Source: Salana multivorans (lineage in GTDB: Bacteria > Actinomycetota > Actinomycetes > Actinomycetales > Beutenbergiaceae). Taken from it: a DNA stretch of 64,000 bases. The DNA is taken from contig NZ_RKHQ01000002.1 in assembly GCF_003751805.1 (NCBI RefSeq), forward strand, positions 1-64,000, read 5' to 3'. This document shows, in pieces, positions 25,636-34,792 of the stretch; position 1 is the stretch's first letter; each line of letters starts with the position of its first letter. Under the pieces are notes generated by a model, which did not search any database, was not told the origin of the DNA, and saw only the letters and a list, made by a program, of their open reading frames with translations. The translations under genes were made by a program, and so were the position numbers.

Positions 25636-27699
25636 GTGGCACACCGCACCCCCGGCACCAATCCGATCGCTAGCCGGTGGCTGGCCCTCGCGACCGGCCG
25701 CGGGACCGCCTGGGTGGTCGCCCTGGTGCCGCTGCTCCTCGGCCTCGCCGTCATCGGTGCCCTCGGCGATGGGCACCGCGACCGGCTCCCGACCGACCAG
25801 CTCCCGGCCGGCTACGACTCCACCGCCGCGGTCGAACTCGCGGAGCGGCTGCCCGACGCCGGCACGTCGACCGCGATCGTCGTGTTCTCCACCGGTCCGG
25901 CCGACGACGGTGTCGCGCTCAGCCAGGAGCAGCTCGGCGAGCTCGGTCGCGTCGTGGCGGACCTGAGCGGCGACGAGGAGCCGGTGCTCGTCCCGTCGGA
26001 GGACGGAACGGCAGCCCTCGGCATCCTCACGCTCCAGGCCGCGAGCGCGTCCGAGGTGGCGGCGGAGGTCTCCGACCTGCGTCAGGAGCTCGCGACGCAG
26101 CTTCCCGACGGCGTGGTCGCGCAGGTGACCGGTCCGGCGGGGATCGAGGCGGACCTGGCCGCGGTGTTCGACGGCGCGAACGTACGGCTGCTCGCGGTGA
26201 CGGCGCTCGTCGTGGCCGTCCTCCTCGTCGTGACCTATCGCAGCCCGGTCGTGTGGATCGTCCCGCTCCTCGTCGTCGGCATCGCCGACCAGACCGCGGC
26301 GCGGCTCGCGACCCGGTTGCTGGCGCTGGTCGACGTCGCCTGGAACGAGTCGACGGTCGGCATCCTGTCCGTCCTCGTGTTCGGCGCCGGGACGAACTAC
26401 GCCCTCCTGCTCATCTCCCGCTACCGGGACGAGCTGCGCGTCCGGGAGGACCGGCGCGAGGCCATGCGGGTCGCGGTGCGGCGCACGGTCGAGCCGGTGA
26501 CGGCGAGCGCCGGCACCGTCGTCGTCGGCGTCCTCGCGCTGCTCCTCTCGCTCGTGCCGACGACGCGCGGGCTGGGGCTCGCCTGCGCCGTCGGGATCGT
26601 CGTCGCCGCGCTGTTCGTGCTCGGCTGCCTGCCCAGCGCGCTCGTCCTGCTCCCGCGCGGCGTCTTCTGGCCGCGCGAGCCGCGGGTGGGGGAGAGCACG
26701 GCGGCGCAGAGCCGGTCGGTGTGGCGACGGGTCGGCGAGGTCGTCGCCCGGCGGCCGATCCCGGTCGGGCTCGCCGTCGTCGTCGCGCTCGGCGTGCTCG
26801 CGACGCCCGGTCTCGGCCTGCGCCTCGGTCTCGACACCGCCGACCAGTTCCTCACCAAGCCCGAGGCGATCGCGGCGAGCGAGCGGATCGTCGAGTCCTT
26901 CCCGGCCGGGACGGCCAACCCCACGACCATCGTCACGACGCAGGACGCCGAGCGCGTCGTCGCGGCGGCGGAGGCCGTCGACGGCGTGGCGTCGGTCCGT
27001 CCCGCAGCGGCGGCCGACGGCGTCACCCAGCTCCAGGTGGTCCTCGACGCGGCCGAGGGCAGCGAGGGGAGCCGCGCCGCCGTCGTCGACCTGCGCGCGG
27101 CCCTCGCCGACCTGCCGGAGACCTACGTCGGCGGCCCCGAGGCGCAGACCATGGACGGCACGGCGGCCGCTGCTCGCGACCGCGAGCTCATCGTGCCGAT
27201 CATCCTCGTCGTCGTCCTCGTGGCGCTCACCCTGCTCCTGCGGGCCGTCGTCGCGCCGGTCCTGCTCGTGCTCACCGTGGTGGGGACGTACTTCGCCGCC
27301 GTCGGGGCCTCGTGGTGGATCTTCACCGGGTTGCTCGGGTTCGCGGCGCTGGACGAGGGGGTGCCCCTCCTGGCGTTCCTGTTCCTCGTGGCGCTGGGGG
27401 TCGACTACAACATCTTCCTCGTGACGCGGGCGAGGGAGGAGACGCGGGAGCACGGTCCCCGGCTGGGGATGCTCCGGGCGCTCGGCGCGACGGGCGGCGT
27501 CATCACGAGCGCCGGCATCCTGCTCGCCGCCGTCTTCGCCACCCTCGGCGTCCTCCCGCTCGTCGTCCTGGCGCAGCTCGGCGTCGTGGTCTGCGTCGGG
27601 GTGCTCCTGGACACGCTCGTCGTGCGCACGATGCTCGTGCCGGCGCTCGCGTTCGTCCTCCGCGAGCGGTTCTGGTGGCCGCAGCGCCTCCTCCGCTAG
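25636..27699 (+). CDS. MMPL/RND-family exporter
   Basis: 687 residues with the two-fold RND layout: an N-terminal TM helix, a large extracytoplasmic loop (about 45-190), five TM segments (about 190-340), a second TM/loop unit (about 370-510) and five more TM segments. Motifs GAGTNYALLLISRYRDELR and GVDYNIFLVTRAREETREHG are the paired cytoplasmic-end signatures of MMPL proteins (proton-driven export of lipids or hydrophobic drugs). GTG start with GGAG 9 bases upstream. Next to its likely MarR repressor. The substrate is unknown. Confidence 0.9.
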   Translation: MAHRTPGTNPIASRWLALATGRGTAWVVALVPLLLGLAVIGALGDGHRDRLPTDQLPAGYDSTAAVELAERLPDAGTSTAIVVFSTGPADDGVALSQEQLGELGRVVADLSGDEEPVLVPSEDGTAALGILTLQAASASEVAAEVSDLRQELATQLPDGVVAQVTGPAGIEADLAAVFDGANVRLLAVTALVVAVLLVVTYRSPVVWIVPLLVVGIADQTAARLATRLLALVDVAWNESTVGILSVLVFGAGTNYALLLISRYRDELRVREDRREAMRVAVRRTVEPVTASAGTVVVGVLALLLSLVPTTRGLGLACAVGIVVAALFVLGCLPSALVLLPRGVFWPREPRVGESTAAQSRSVWRRVGEVVARRPIPVGLAVVVALGVLATPGLGLRLGLDTADQFLTKPEAIAASERIVESFPAGTANPTTIVTTQDAERVVAAAEAVDGVASVRPAAAADGVTQLQVVLDAAEGSEGSRAAVVDLRAALADLPETYVGGPEAQTMDGTAAAARDRELIVPIILVVVLVALTLLLRAVVAPVLLVLTVVGTYFAAVGASWWIFTGLLGFAALDEGVPLLAFLFLVALGVDYNIFLVTRAREETREHGPRLGMLRALGATGGVITSAGILLAAVFATLGVLPLVVLAQLGVVVCVGVLLDTLVVRTMLVPALAFVLRERFWWPQRLLR

Positions 27700-27747
27700 C
27701 CTCGTCGGTTCGACCAGCGCTCTCGCCCCGGAAGGCCCGGCTCGCCG

Positions 27748-28275
27748 ATGGACAACGTGAAGTACCTGCTCATCCTGCTCCTCGTCATCGCCCTGCCGGT
27801 CGCCGGCTCGGTGCTCAAGCGCATGGCGAACGCGAAGGGGGACGAGCTGGGCCGGCGACGCCTCGCGAACCGGACGGTGCAGGCGCTCGAGCAGCTCGCC
27901 GTCTCGCTCGACGTCGCGGCGGACCCGGCCGCGGCGGCGCGACTCGTCACCGAGGTCGCCGACACGATGAAGAAGTGGCGCCGGGCGGGGGAGCTGGAGT
28001 GGCACCGCGAGGTGCTCTACCCGGCCGACATCGTCGTGCGTCTCGACCCGACCGAGACGGGCTGCCGCCTCGCGGTCGTCCGGACGCACGAGTCGGTCAC
28101 GGTCCCGCAGGGCGTGCGCGACTGGGAGCGCTTCCGGGACGCCGTCGCCGCCGCAGCGACGACGCACGGCGTCGCGACCGCGACGACGGCGAGCCACCCC
28201 ATGGTGCGGGTGCCCCGCCAGGAGCCCGCCGGTATCGGGCAGTCGGACCACCTGTGGGTGCGCGCCGACGCCTGA
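27748..28275 (+). CDS. Hypothetical protein with N-terminal membrane anchor
   Basis: 175 residues. Residues 5-23 are hydrophobic (KYLLILLLVIALPVAGSVL), followed by a helical region (about 28-85) and a C-terminal alpha/beta part. No known motif. It lies 48 bases after the MMPL gene on the same strand and may be cotranscribed. A bitopic protein with a cytoplasmic domain is the most that can be supported. Confidence 0.65.
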   Translation: MDNVKYLLILLLVIALPVAGSVLKRMANAKGDELGRRRLANRTVQALEQLAVSLDVAADPAAAARLVTEVADTMKKWRRAGELEWHREVLYPADIVVRLDPTETGCRLAVVRTHESVTVPQGVRDWERFRDAVAAAATTHGVATATTASHPMVRVPRQEPAGIGQSDHLWVRADA

Positions 28276-28325
28276 CCCGCGAGCGCCCGCCCTCGTGTGA
28301 GCCGGACCACATAATCAGAGCAACT

Positions 28326-28342
28326 GTCTCGCATTGCAAGAC
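28326..28342. promoter_or_regulatory. Near-perfect palindrome upstream of the ABC/LLM operon
   Basis: GTCTCGCATTGCAAGAC is an 8-1-8 inverted repeat with a single mismatched pair, about 94 bases before the substrate-binding protein start, in a locally AT-richer region. A 5-bp hairpin GGTTG/CAACC (28348-28363) follows. The site looks like a repressor operator; no regulator gene is adjacent. Confidence 0.5.
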
Positions 28343-28435
28343 TTATCGGTTGTCCCAGCAACCAGGGTGTGACTCCTCGTACCGTCGAGGCACTCGGCAC
28401 CGGCCGAGGTCCCTCAACACCGACGGAGCACCCGC

Positions 28436-30118
28436 ATGTCTCGCATCGCCCACCGACCCGCAGCTGGCATCGTCTCGTTCGCCGTCGCCGCCGTCATGCT
28501 CGCGGGCTGCGCCTCGGGCTCCGGGGGCGGCACCGCCGACTCGACCACCGACGCCGCCACCGGCTCGAGCGGGACGGACGCGACGCCGGCCGGCGACGTC
28601 CAGACCGGGGGAGAGCTGCTCTACCTCGAGTACCAGCCGTTCACGACCCTCTACCCGCCGCAGTCGGGCTTCTACCCGAACGGCGGCATCATCGCGAACA
28701 TCACCGACCGGCTCGTCTACCAGGACCCGGTGACGCTCGAGCTGGAGCCGTGGCTCGCCACCGACTGGACGGTCAACGAGGACGCGACGGAGTACACCTT
28801 CGACCTGCGCCCGGGCGTCACCTTCTCCGACGGGACGCAGCTGACGGCCGAGGTCGTCGCCAAGAACTTCGACCTCTACGGCCTCGGTGACGCCGAGCGC
28901 GGCTTCCCGGTCTCCGAGCAGATCAACAACTACGCCGGCTCGACCGTCGTCGACGAGGACACCGTCACGTTCAGCTTCTCCGCCCCCGCGCCGGGCTTCC
29001 TCCAGGCGACCAGCGCCAACGGCGCGGGCATCCTGTCCGAGGCGACCCTCGACGGCGACGTCGACTTCTTCGCCCCGGGCAACGCGACGCAGGTCGTCGG
29101 CACCGGCCCGTTCGTCGTCGCCGACGAGACGGTCGGGACGGAGCTGCTGCTCGAGGCGCGCGAGGACTACGACTGGGCGCCGCCGTCGCTCGAGCACCAG
29201 GGCCGCGCCTACCTCGACGCCGTCCGGTTCACGGTGACGCCGGAGGACGCGGTCCGCGTCGGGGCGCTCACCTCCGGCCAGGCCGACCTCGTCCGCTACG
29301 TCCAGGCGTACGACGAGCAGCAGGTCACGGGCGCCGGGCTCCAGCTCTTCGCCCCGCAGACCCAGGGCGTCAACAACTCCCTCTCGCTGCGGTTCACCAA
29401 CCCGATCCTCAGCGACCTCAAGGTCCGCCAGGCGCTCGTCGCCGGCGTCGACGCGCAGGAGGTCGTCGACACGATCTTCACCGAGAACTACCCGGCCGCG
29501 ACCGGCGTGCTCTCCCACACCGCCCTCGGCTACGTCGACGAGTCCGACCGGCTCGCCTACGACCCCGAGCACGCGGCCGAGCTCCTCGACGAGGCCGGCT
29601 GGACGCTGGACGGCGCCACCGACGGCATCAGGACCAAGGACGGCCAGCGGCTCTCGCTCGTCGCGTCCGAGGCCAAGCCGCAGCCGCTCTCCAAGGACAC
29701 GCTGACCCTCGTCGCGCAGCAGCTCGCGAAGATCGGCGTCGAGCTCAAGATCCTCGCCGCCGACGCCGGGACGTTCGCTGAGGCGATCGTCGACCCCGAC
29801 CAGGTGCAGCTCTACCACTCGATGGTCGCCCGCTCGGACCTCGACGTCATCAAGAGCCAGTACCACTCGCAGAACCGCAACTCGCTCCTCTCGACCGACG
29901 CCGAGCTGGACCGCCTCCTCGAGGTCGTCTCCTCCACGGCCGACCCGGCCGCGCGGCTCGAGGCGAGCAAGGCGGCCCAGGACTACCTCGTCGAGCAGGC
30001 CTACGTCATCCCGCTGTTCGAGGAGCCGCAGGTCTACGGCGCGCAGAACTACGTCCACGGCTTCGGCTGGGACTCGATCGCGCGTCCGATCTTCTACTCG
30101 ACCTGGCTCGAGGGCTGA
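28436..30118 (+). CDS. ABC transporter substrate-binding lipoprotein (family 5)
   Basis: 560 residues. Signal peptide with lipobox LAGC (Cys25), a Gly/Ser/Thr-rich linker, then the family 5 (oligopeptide/nickel) fold: YQPFTTLYPPQSGFYPNGGI, YTFDLRPGVTFSDGTQLTAE, FSFSAPAPGFLQ, LEAREDYDW and RQALVAGVDAQEVVDTI. I recall a subfamily of such proteins (named after Klebsiella KPN_01854) always found with a luciferase-like monooxygenase and CMD/AhpD-like proteins, exactly as in this operon. The ligand is unknown. Founding gene of the seven-gene unit. Confidence 0.9.
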   Translation: MSRIAHRPAAGIVSFAVAAVMLAGCASGSGGGTADSTTDAATGSSGTDATPAGDVQTGGELLYLEYQPFTTLYPPQSGFYPNGGIIANITDRLVYQDPVTLELEPWLATDWTVNEDATEYTFDLRPGVTFSDGTQLTAEVVAKNFDLYGLGDAERGFPVSEQINNYAGSTVVDEDTVTFSFSAPAPGFLQATSANGAGILSEATLDGDVDFFAPGNATQVVGTGPFVVADETVGTELLLEAREDYDWAPPSLEHQGRAYLDAVRFTVTPEDAVRVGALTSGQADLVRYVQAYDEQQVTGAGLQLFAPQTQGVNNSLSLRFTNPILSDLKVRQALVAGVDAQEVVDTIFTENYPAATGVLSHTALGYVDESDRLAYDPEHAAELLDEAGWTLDGATDGIRTKDGQRLSLVASEAKPQPLSKDTLTLVAQQLAKIGVELKILAADAGTFAEAIVDPDQVQLYHSMVARSDLDVIKSQYHSQNRNSLLSTDAELDRLLEVVSSTADPAARLEASKAAQDYLVEQAYVIPLFEEPQVYGAQNYVHGFGWDSIARPIFYSTWLEG

Positions 30119-30134
30119 GGGAACCGGTCGAGAG

Positions 30135-31070
30135 ATGAGCTACGTCGCCGGCCGCGTCGCGAGCGCCCTGGGGGTCCTGCTCGCCGCGTTCACCCTGGCC
30201 TTCCTCCTGCTCCAGGCGCTCCCGGGGGACGCCGTGATGATCCGGTTCGAGAGCCCCGAGCTGGGGCTCTCCCCGGAGCAGATCGCGACCATCCGGGAGT
30301 CCTACGGGGCCGACGCCGGGCTGCTCACCCAGTACGGCCACGCCCTGGCCGGCGCGGTCCAGGGGGACTTCGGCTTCTCGGCGGCGACGGGTGCTCCCGT
30401 CCGCGTCCTGATCGGCGAGGCGATCGGCTCGACGGTGCTGCTGGCCGTCCTCGGCCTGCTCACCGCGACGGTCCTTGCGGTCGCGCTCGCCGTCGCGGCG
30501 ACGCTCCTGCCGTGGTCCTGGCTGGCCGGCGCCATCCGCTCGCTGCCGTCGCTGTTCGTCTCGGTGCCCGTGTTCTGGCTCGGGATCGTGCTGGTCCAGA
30601 TCTTCTCGTTCCGGCTCGGCTGGATCTCCGTGATCCGGCCGGGCCCGCTCGAGGGGCTGATCCTTCCGGTGCTCACGCTCGCCGTCCCGATCAGCGCCCC
30701 GCTCGCCCAGATCCTGCTCCGCTCGATCGACACGGCGCGCGCGGCGCCGTTCGTCGGCGTCGTGCGGGCCAAGGGGGCGTCCGAGGGCTGGCTCCTGGCG
30801 AACAACGTGCTGCGCAACGCCGCCGTGCCGGCGCTCACCATCGCCGGCGTCCTGCTCGGCGAGCTGATCGGCGGTGCCGTCGTCACGGAGACCGTGTTCG
30901 CCCGCTACGGCATCGGCCGGATCACGGCGGACGCCCTCGCCACCCAGGACGTGCCCGTGCTCCAGGCGATCGTCGTCCTCGCGGCCGCCGCCTTCGTCGT
31001 CGTCAACCTCGGCGTCGACCTGCTCGCCCCGATCGTCGACCCGCGGCTGCGCCGCCGGGCCGCAGCCTGA
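30135..31070 (+). CDS. ABC transporter permease, DppB type
   Basis: 311 residues with six TM segments: N-terminal MSYVAGRVASALGVLLAAFT, VFWLGIVLVQIFSFRLGW, and the EAA loop RAKGASEGWLLANNVLRNAA that contacts the ATPase. VTETVFARYGIGRITADALA is the usual C-terminal mark of DppB/OppB proteins. Sixteen bases after the binding-protein gene and 10 before its partner permease. Confidence 0.92.
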   Translation: MSYVAGRVASALGVLLAAFTLAFLLLQALPGDAVMIRFESPELGLSPEQIATIRESYGADAGLLTQYGHALAGAVQGDFGFSAATGAPVRVLIGEAIGSTVLLAVLGLLTATVLAVALAVAATLLPWSWLAGAIRSLPSLFVSVPVFWLGIVLVQIFSFRLGWISVIRPGPLEGLILPVLTLAVPISAPLAQILLRSIDTARAAPFVGVVRAKGASEGWLLANNVLRNAAVPALTIAGVLLGELIGGAVVTETVFARYGIGRITADALATQDVPVLQAIVVLAAAAFVVVNLGVDLLAPIVDPRLRRRAAA

Positions 31071-31080
31071 GGAGCCCGCC

Positions 31081-32028
31081 ATGTCAACGGATCTCTCGCT
31101 CGCTCCCGGCCCCTCGGCCGTGCTCGCCGAGGAGGCGGGGGTCGACCCCGTCGAGGCCGGCGACGCCGCCGGTGCGGCCGGCACGGTCGGGGGCGTCGCC
31201 GCCGGCGGCGCGCCGGGCCGGCGTCGCCGCCGGCTGCCCGCGCTCACCGTGGTCGCCTCGTTCGCCCTCCTCGGGCTCGTGGTCGCCTGGGCGCTCCTGC
31301 CCGCGCTGTTCGGCCACGCCGACCCCTACGCCGGCGTGCCGAGCGAGAAGCTCGCCGGCCCGAGCCCCGCGCACTGGTTCGGCACCGACACGACCGGTCG
31401 CGACCTGTTCACCCGCGTGGTCTACGGCGCGCGCTACAGCCTGCTCGGCGGTGCCGTGGCGGTGACGGTCGGCCTCGTCGCCGGCACGGCCATCGGCGTC
31501 CTGGCCGGGACGATCGGCGGGATCCTCGACGAGGCGCTCATGCGCGTCGTCGACGTCCTGCTCGCGATCCCGGCCCTCCTGCTGTCGCTGTCGGTCATCA
31601 TCCTGCTGGGGTTCGGCACGACGTCGGTCGCGATCGCGGTCGGTGTCACGTCCGTCGCGGCCTTCGCGCGGCTCTCGCGCAGCGAGGTCGTCCGGGTCCG
31701 GCGCACCGAGTACGTCGAGGCGGCGTTCGGCAGCGGCGGGCGGTGGTGGCAGGTGCTCCTGCGGCACGTCCTGCCGAACTCGCTCACCGCGGTCCTCGCG
31801 CTCGCGGCACTCCAGTTCGGCACGGCGATCCTCGCGATCTCGACGCTCGGCTTCCTCGGCTACGGCGCCCCGCCGCCGACGCCCGAGTGGGGGCTGCTCA
31901 TCGCCGAGGGACGCAACTACCTCGCCACCGCCTGGTGGCTGACGACGCTGCCCGGCATCGTCGTCGTCCTCACCGTGCTGGCCGCGAACCGCGTGTCGGT
32001 CTGGATCGCGCGCAGGAGCGAGGCATGA
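31081..32028 (+). CDS. ABC transporter permease, DppC type
   Basis: 315 residues. A long soluble N-terminus (1-55, Ala/Gly-rich) precedes the first TM; then PAHWFGTDTTGRDLFTRVVY, the standard DppC/OppC entry motif, and five TM segments with the EAA-type loop YVEAAFGSGGRWWQVLLRHV. ISTLGFLGYGAPPPTPEWGL is also typical. Its stop overlaps the ATPase ATG (ATGA). Confidence 0.92.
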   Translation: MSTDLSLAPGPSAVLAEEAGVDPVEAGDAAGAAGTVGGVAAGGAPGRRRRRLPALTVVASFALLGLVVAWALLPALFGHADPYAGVPSEKLAGPSPAHWFGTDTTGRDLFTRVVYGARYSLLGGAVAVTVGLVAGTAIGVLAGTIGGILDEALMRVVDVLLAIPALLLSLSVIILLGFGTTSVAIAVGVTSVAAFARLSRSEVVRVRRTEYVEAAFGSGGRWWQVLLRHVLPNSLTAVLALAALQFGTAILAISTLGFLGYGAPPPTPEWGLLIAEGRNYLATAWWLTTLPGIVVVLTVLAANRVSVWIARRSEA

Positions 32029-33767
32029 GCACCGTCGGCACGAACCTGCTCGAGGTCACGGACCTCTCGGTCGGGTACGCGAGCGCCGGTGGCGCCCCCC
32101 GGGCCGTCACGCACGGCGTCTCGTTCGCGGTCGCGCCCGGCGAGGTCGTCGCGCTCGTGGGGGAGTCGGGGTCCGGCAAGACCACGACGGCCCAGGCGGC
32201 GATCGACCTGCTGCCCCCGGGTGGCCAGGTGCTCTCGGGGCGCATCGCGCTCGACGGCGAGGACGTCACGCGCGCCTCCCGTCGCCGCTGGCGCCAGCTT
32301 CGCGGTGCCCGGGTCGGGCTCGTCCCGCAGGACCCCGGCGCCTCGCTCGACCCGACCAAGCGGATCGGCGACTCGATCGCCGAGGCGTTCCGCATCCACG
32401 CCGGGGCGCGGGGTTCGGTTCCTCGACGGCTGGTGCGGCCGCGCGTGCTCGAGCTGCTCGAGCGCGTCGGCATCGACGACCCCGAGCGCCGGGCCCGCCA
32501 GTACCCGCACGAGCTGTCGGGCGGGATGAAGCAGCGCGTCCTCATCGCGGGCGCGATCGCGCTCGGGCCGGGCCTGCTCATCGCGGACGAGCCGACCAGC
32601 GCGCTCGACGTCACCGTCCAGCGCCGCATCCTCGCGCTCCTGGACGACCTGCGCCGCGAGCAGGGCACGGGCATCCTCCTGGTGACGCACGACCTCGCGC
32701 TCGCGGCCGACCACGCCGACCGGATCCTCGTGCTGCGCGACGGCCGGGTCCAGGAGGACGGGCCGGCGGCGCGGGTCCTGGCGGCGCCCAGCTCGGAGTA
32801 CACCCGCCGCCTGCTCGCCGACGCCCCGACGCTCGCCACCCCGATCCACCGGGCCGCGGTCCCGGCGGTCGGGGGCGGCGCGGCCGAGGCGTCCGACGGC
32901 GCGGCCCCGCCCGCCCTGTCCGTGCGGGACCTCACCGTCGAGTTCGGCGGCCCGGGCGTCTTCGCGCGGCTCGTCGGCCGCGGCCGGCCGGCGTTCCGCG
33001 CCGTCGACGGCGTCTCGTTCGACGTCCCGCGGGGGACGACGCACGCGCTGGTGGGGGAGTCGGGCTCGGGGAAGACGACGACGGCGCGCGCGGTCGCGGC
33101 CTTCCAGCGGGCCGCCGGCGGCTCGGTGACGCTGCTGGGGCGCGACGTCCGGTCCCTGTCCGCGGCGGGTCGGCGCGAGCTGCGCCGCAGCGTCCAGCTC
33201 GTCTACCAGAACCCGTTCGCCTCGCTGGACCCGCGACAGAGCATCCTCCAGGCCGTCGAGGAGCCGCTGACGAACTTCGGCCTCGGCTCGGCCGCCGAGC
33301 GACACGACCACGCCGTCAAGGCGCTCGAGCGCGTCGCTCTCCCGGCCGAGCTGCACGCGCGGAGGCCGCGGGAGCTCTCGGGTGGACAGCGTCAACGCGT
33401 CGCGATCGCGCGCGCCATCGTGCTGCACCCCGAGGTGCTCATCCTCGACGAGGCGACGAGCGCGCTCGACGTCACCGTCCAGGCCGGCATCCTCCGACTG
33501 CTCGACGACCTCCAGCGCGAGCGCGGGATGACCTATCTCGTCATCTCCCACGACCTCGCCGTCGTCCGGCAGATCGCCGACTCGATCACGGTGCTGCGAG
33601 GCGGCCGCGTGGTCGAGCAGGGCAGCACGAGCGAGATCTTCGAGCGCCCGCGCGCCGACTACACCCGCGAGCTCATCGCCGCGATCCCCGGCGCCTCGCT
33701 CGATGCGAGCCTCGCCGCCACCGGCACGACCAGCACGCTCAGCACGACCGCCCCGACAGGAGCCTGA
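32025..33767 (+). CDS. Dual ABC ATPase (DppD-DppF fusion)
   Basis: 580 residues holding two complete ATPase domains in one chain. Domain 1: Walker A GESGSGKTTTAQ (about 46), signature LSGGMKQR (about 165), Walker B LLIADEPTSALD. Domain 2: GESGSGKTTTAR (about 345), LSGGQRQR (about 452), LILDEATSALD. The linker is about 40 residues, Ala/Pro-rich. The fusion gives a fixed heterodimer for the heterodimeric permease pair. Two bases separate it from the monooxygenase gene. Confidence 0.94.
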   Translation: MSTVGTNLLEVTDLSVGYASAGGAPRAVTHGVSFAVAPGEVVALVGESGSGKTTTAQAAIDLLPPGGQVLSGRIALDGEDVTRASRRRWRQLRGARVGLVPQDPGASLDPTKRIGDSIAEAFRIHAGARGSVPRRLVRPRVLELLERVGIDDPERRARQYPHELSGGMKQRVLIAGAIALGPGLLIADEPTSALDVTVQRRILALLDDLRREQGTGILLVTHDLALAADHADRILVLRDGRVQEDGPAARVLAAPSSEYTRRLLADAPTLATPIHRAAVPAVGGGAAEASDGAAPPALSVRDLTVEFGGPGVFARLVGRGRPAFRAVDGVSFDVPRGTTHALVGESGSGKTTTARAVAAFQRAAGGSVTLLGRDVRSLSAAGRRELRRSVQLVYQNPFASLDPRQSILQAVEEPLTNFGLGSAAERHDHAVKALERVALPAELHARRPRELSGGQRQRVAIARAIVLHPEVLILDEATSALDVTVQAGILRLLDDLQRERGMTYLVISHDLAVVRQIADSITVLRGGRVVEQGSTSEIFERPRADYTRELIAAIPGASLDASLAATGTTSTLSTTAPTGA

Positions 33768-33769
33768 CC

Positions 33770-34792
33770 ATGACATCGAACGAGCTGCGCCTCGGCGTCT
33801 TCACCCGACTCCTCGACGACACCTCACCGGCCGAGCGCTACCGCAACGCCAGCGAGCAGATCGTCCAGGCCGAGGCCCTCGGCTTCCACTCGGCCTGGGT
33901 GGCCCAGCACCACTTCCACCGCGACGAGGGCGGTCTGCCGGCCCCCGCCGTGTTCCTCGCCTCCGTCGCGCCGCTGACCCGGCGGATCCGGCTCGGCTTC
34001 GGCGTCATCACGCTGCCGCTGGAGCACCCGCTCCGCGTCGCCGAGGACCTCGCGGTGCTCGACGAGATCTCCGGGGGACGCGTGGAGGTCGGGTTCGGGA
34101 CGGGCGGCACGCCGTCGTCCTTCCGCGCGTTCGGTCACGACGCCGCCGACCGGCGGCGGATCTACGCCGAGCACCTCGACGTCGTGACGCGGGCCTGGGC
34201 CGGCGACGACCTCGGCGACCCGGAGAACCAGCTCTACCCCCCGGCGCCCACGCTGCTGGAGCGGCAGTGGGAGGCGACCTTCTCCGTCGAGGGCGGCGCC
34301 CGCGCCGGAGCGAACGGCAACGGCCTGCTGCTCTCCCGCAGCCAGCCGCGTCCCGACGGCCAGCCCGACCTGCGGATCTGGGAGATCCAGGAGCCGATCG
34401 TCGCCGCCTACCTGGAGAACCTCCCCGACGGCGTCGCCCCGCGGATCGCCGCGTCGCGCACCGTCATCGTGACGGACGACGAGGCGACGGCCCGCCGCGA
34501 GGCCGAGCGCGGGCTGCGCGCGGTCGCCGGTCGCGCCGGGCTGTGGGGTCTCGACCCGGCCGGCTCGCTCGACCACCTCATCGCGGCCTCCGACACCGTG
34601 ACCGGGACGAGCGAGCAGGTGACCGAGCAGCTCGCCCGTGACACCGTGCTGCGCGACGCGACGGACCTCCTCGTCCAGGTGCACTCCGTCGACCCGGTGC
34701 ACGAGCTCGTCCTGCGCTCGCACGAGCTGCTCGCGACGCAGGTCGCGCCCGCGCTCGGTCGCCGGCTCGCGCCGGTGGAGGTGGGGGCATGA
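33770..34792 (+). CDS. Luciferase-like FMN-dependent monooxygenase of the importer operon
   Basis: 340 residues. TIM-barrel landmarks LRLGVFTRLLDD, AEALGFHSAWVAQHHFHRDE, RIRLGFGVITLPLEHPLRVA and LDEISGGRVEVGFGTGGTPS are clear. I recall this as the KPN_01858-type subfamily, defined by association with the same ABC importer and AhpD-like genes. It probably oxidises the imported compound with a flavin from a general reductase. The next gene overlaps its stop by 4 bases. Product unknown. Confidence 0.85.
   Translation: MTSNELRLGVFTRLLDDTSPAERYRNASEQIVQAEALGFHSAWVAQHHFHRDEGGLPAPAVFLASVAPLTRRIRLGFGVITLPLEHPLRVAEDLAVLDEISGGRVEVGFGTGGTPSSFRAFGHDAADRRRIYAEHLDVVTRAWAGDDLGDPENQLYPPAPTLLERQWEATFSVEGGARAGANGNGLLLSRSQPRPDGQPDLRIWEIQEPIVAAYLENLPDGVAPRIAASRTVIVTDDEATARREAERGLRAVAGRAGLWGLDPAGSLDHLIAASDTVTGTSEQVTEQLARDTVLRDATDLLVQVHSVDPVHELVLRSHELLATQVAPALGRRLAPVEVGA

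Noticed and set aside
25621-28251. 876-codon open frame on the minus strand opposite the MMPL gene
   Set aside because: Arg/Asp/Glu-only low-complexity translation typical of antisense frames in GC-rich DNA; the plus strand encodes a clear exporter.
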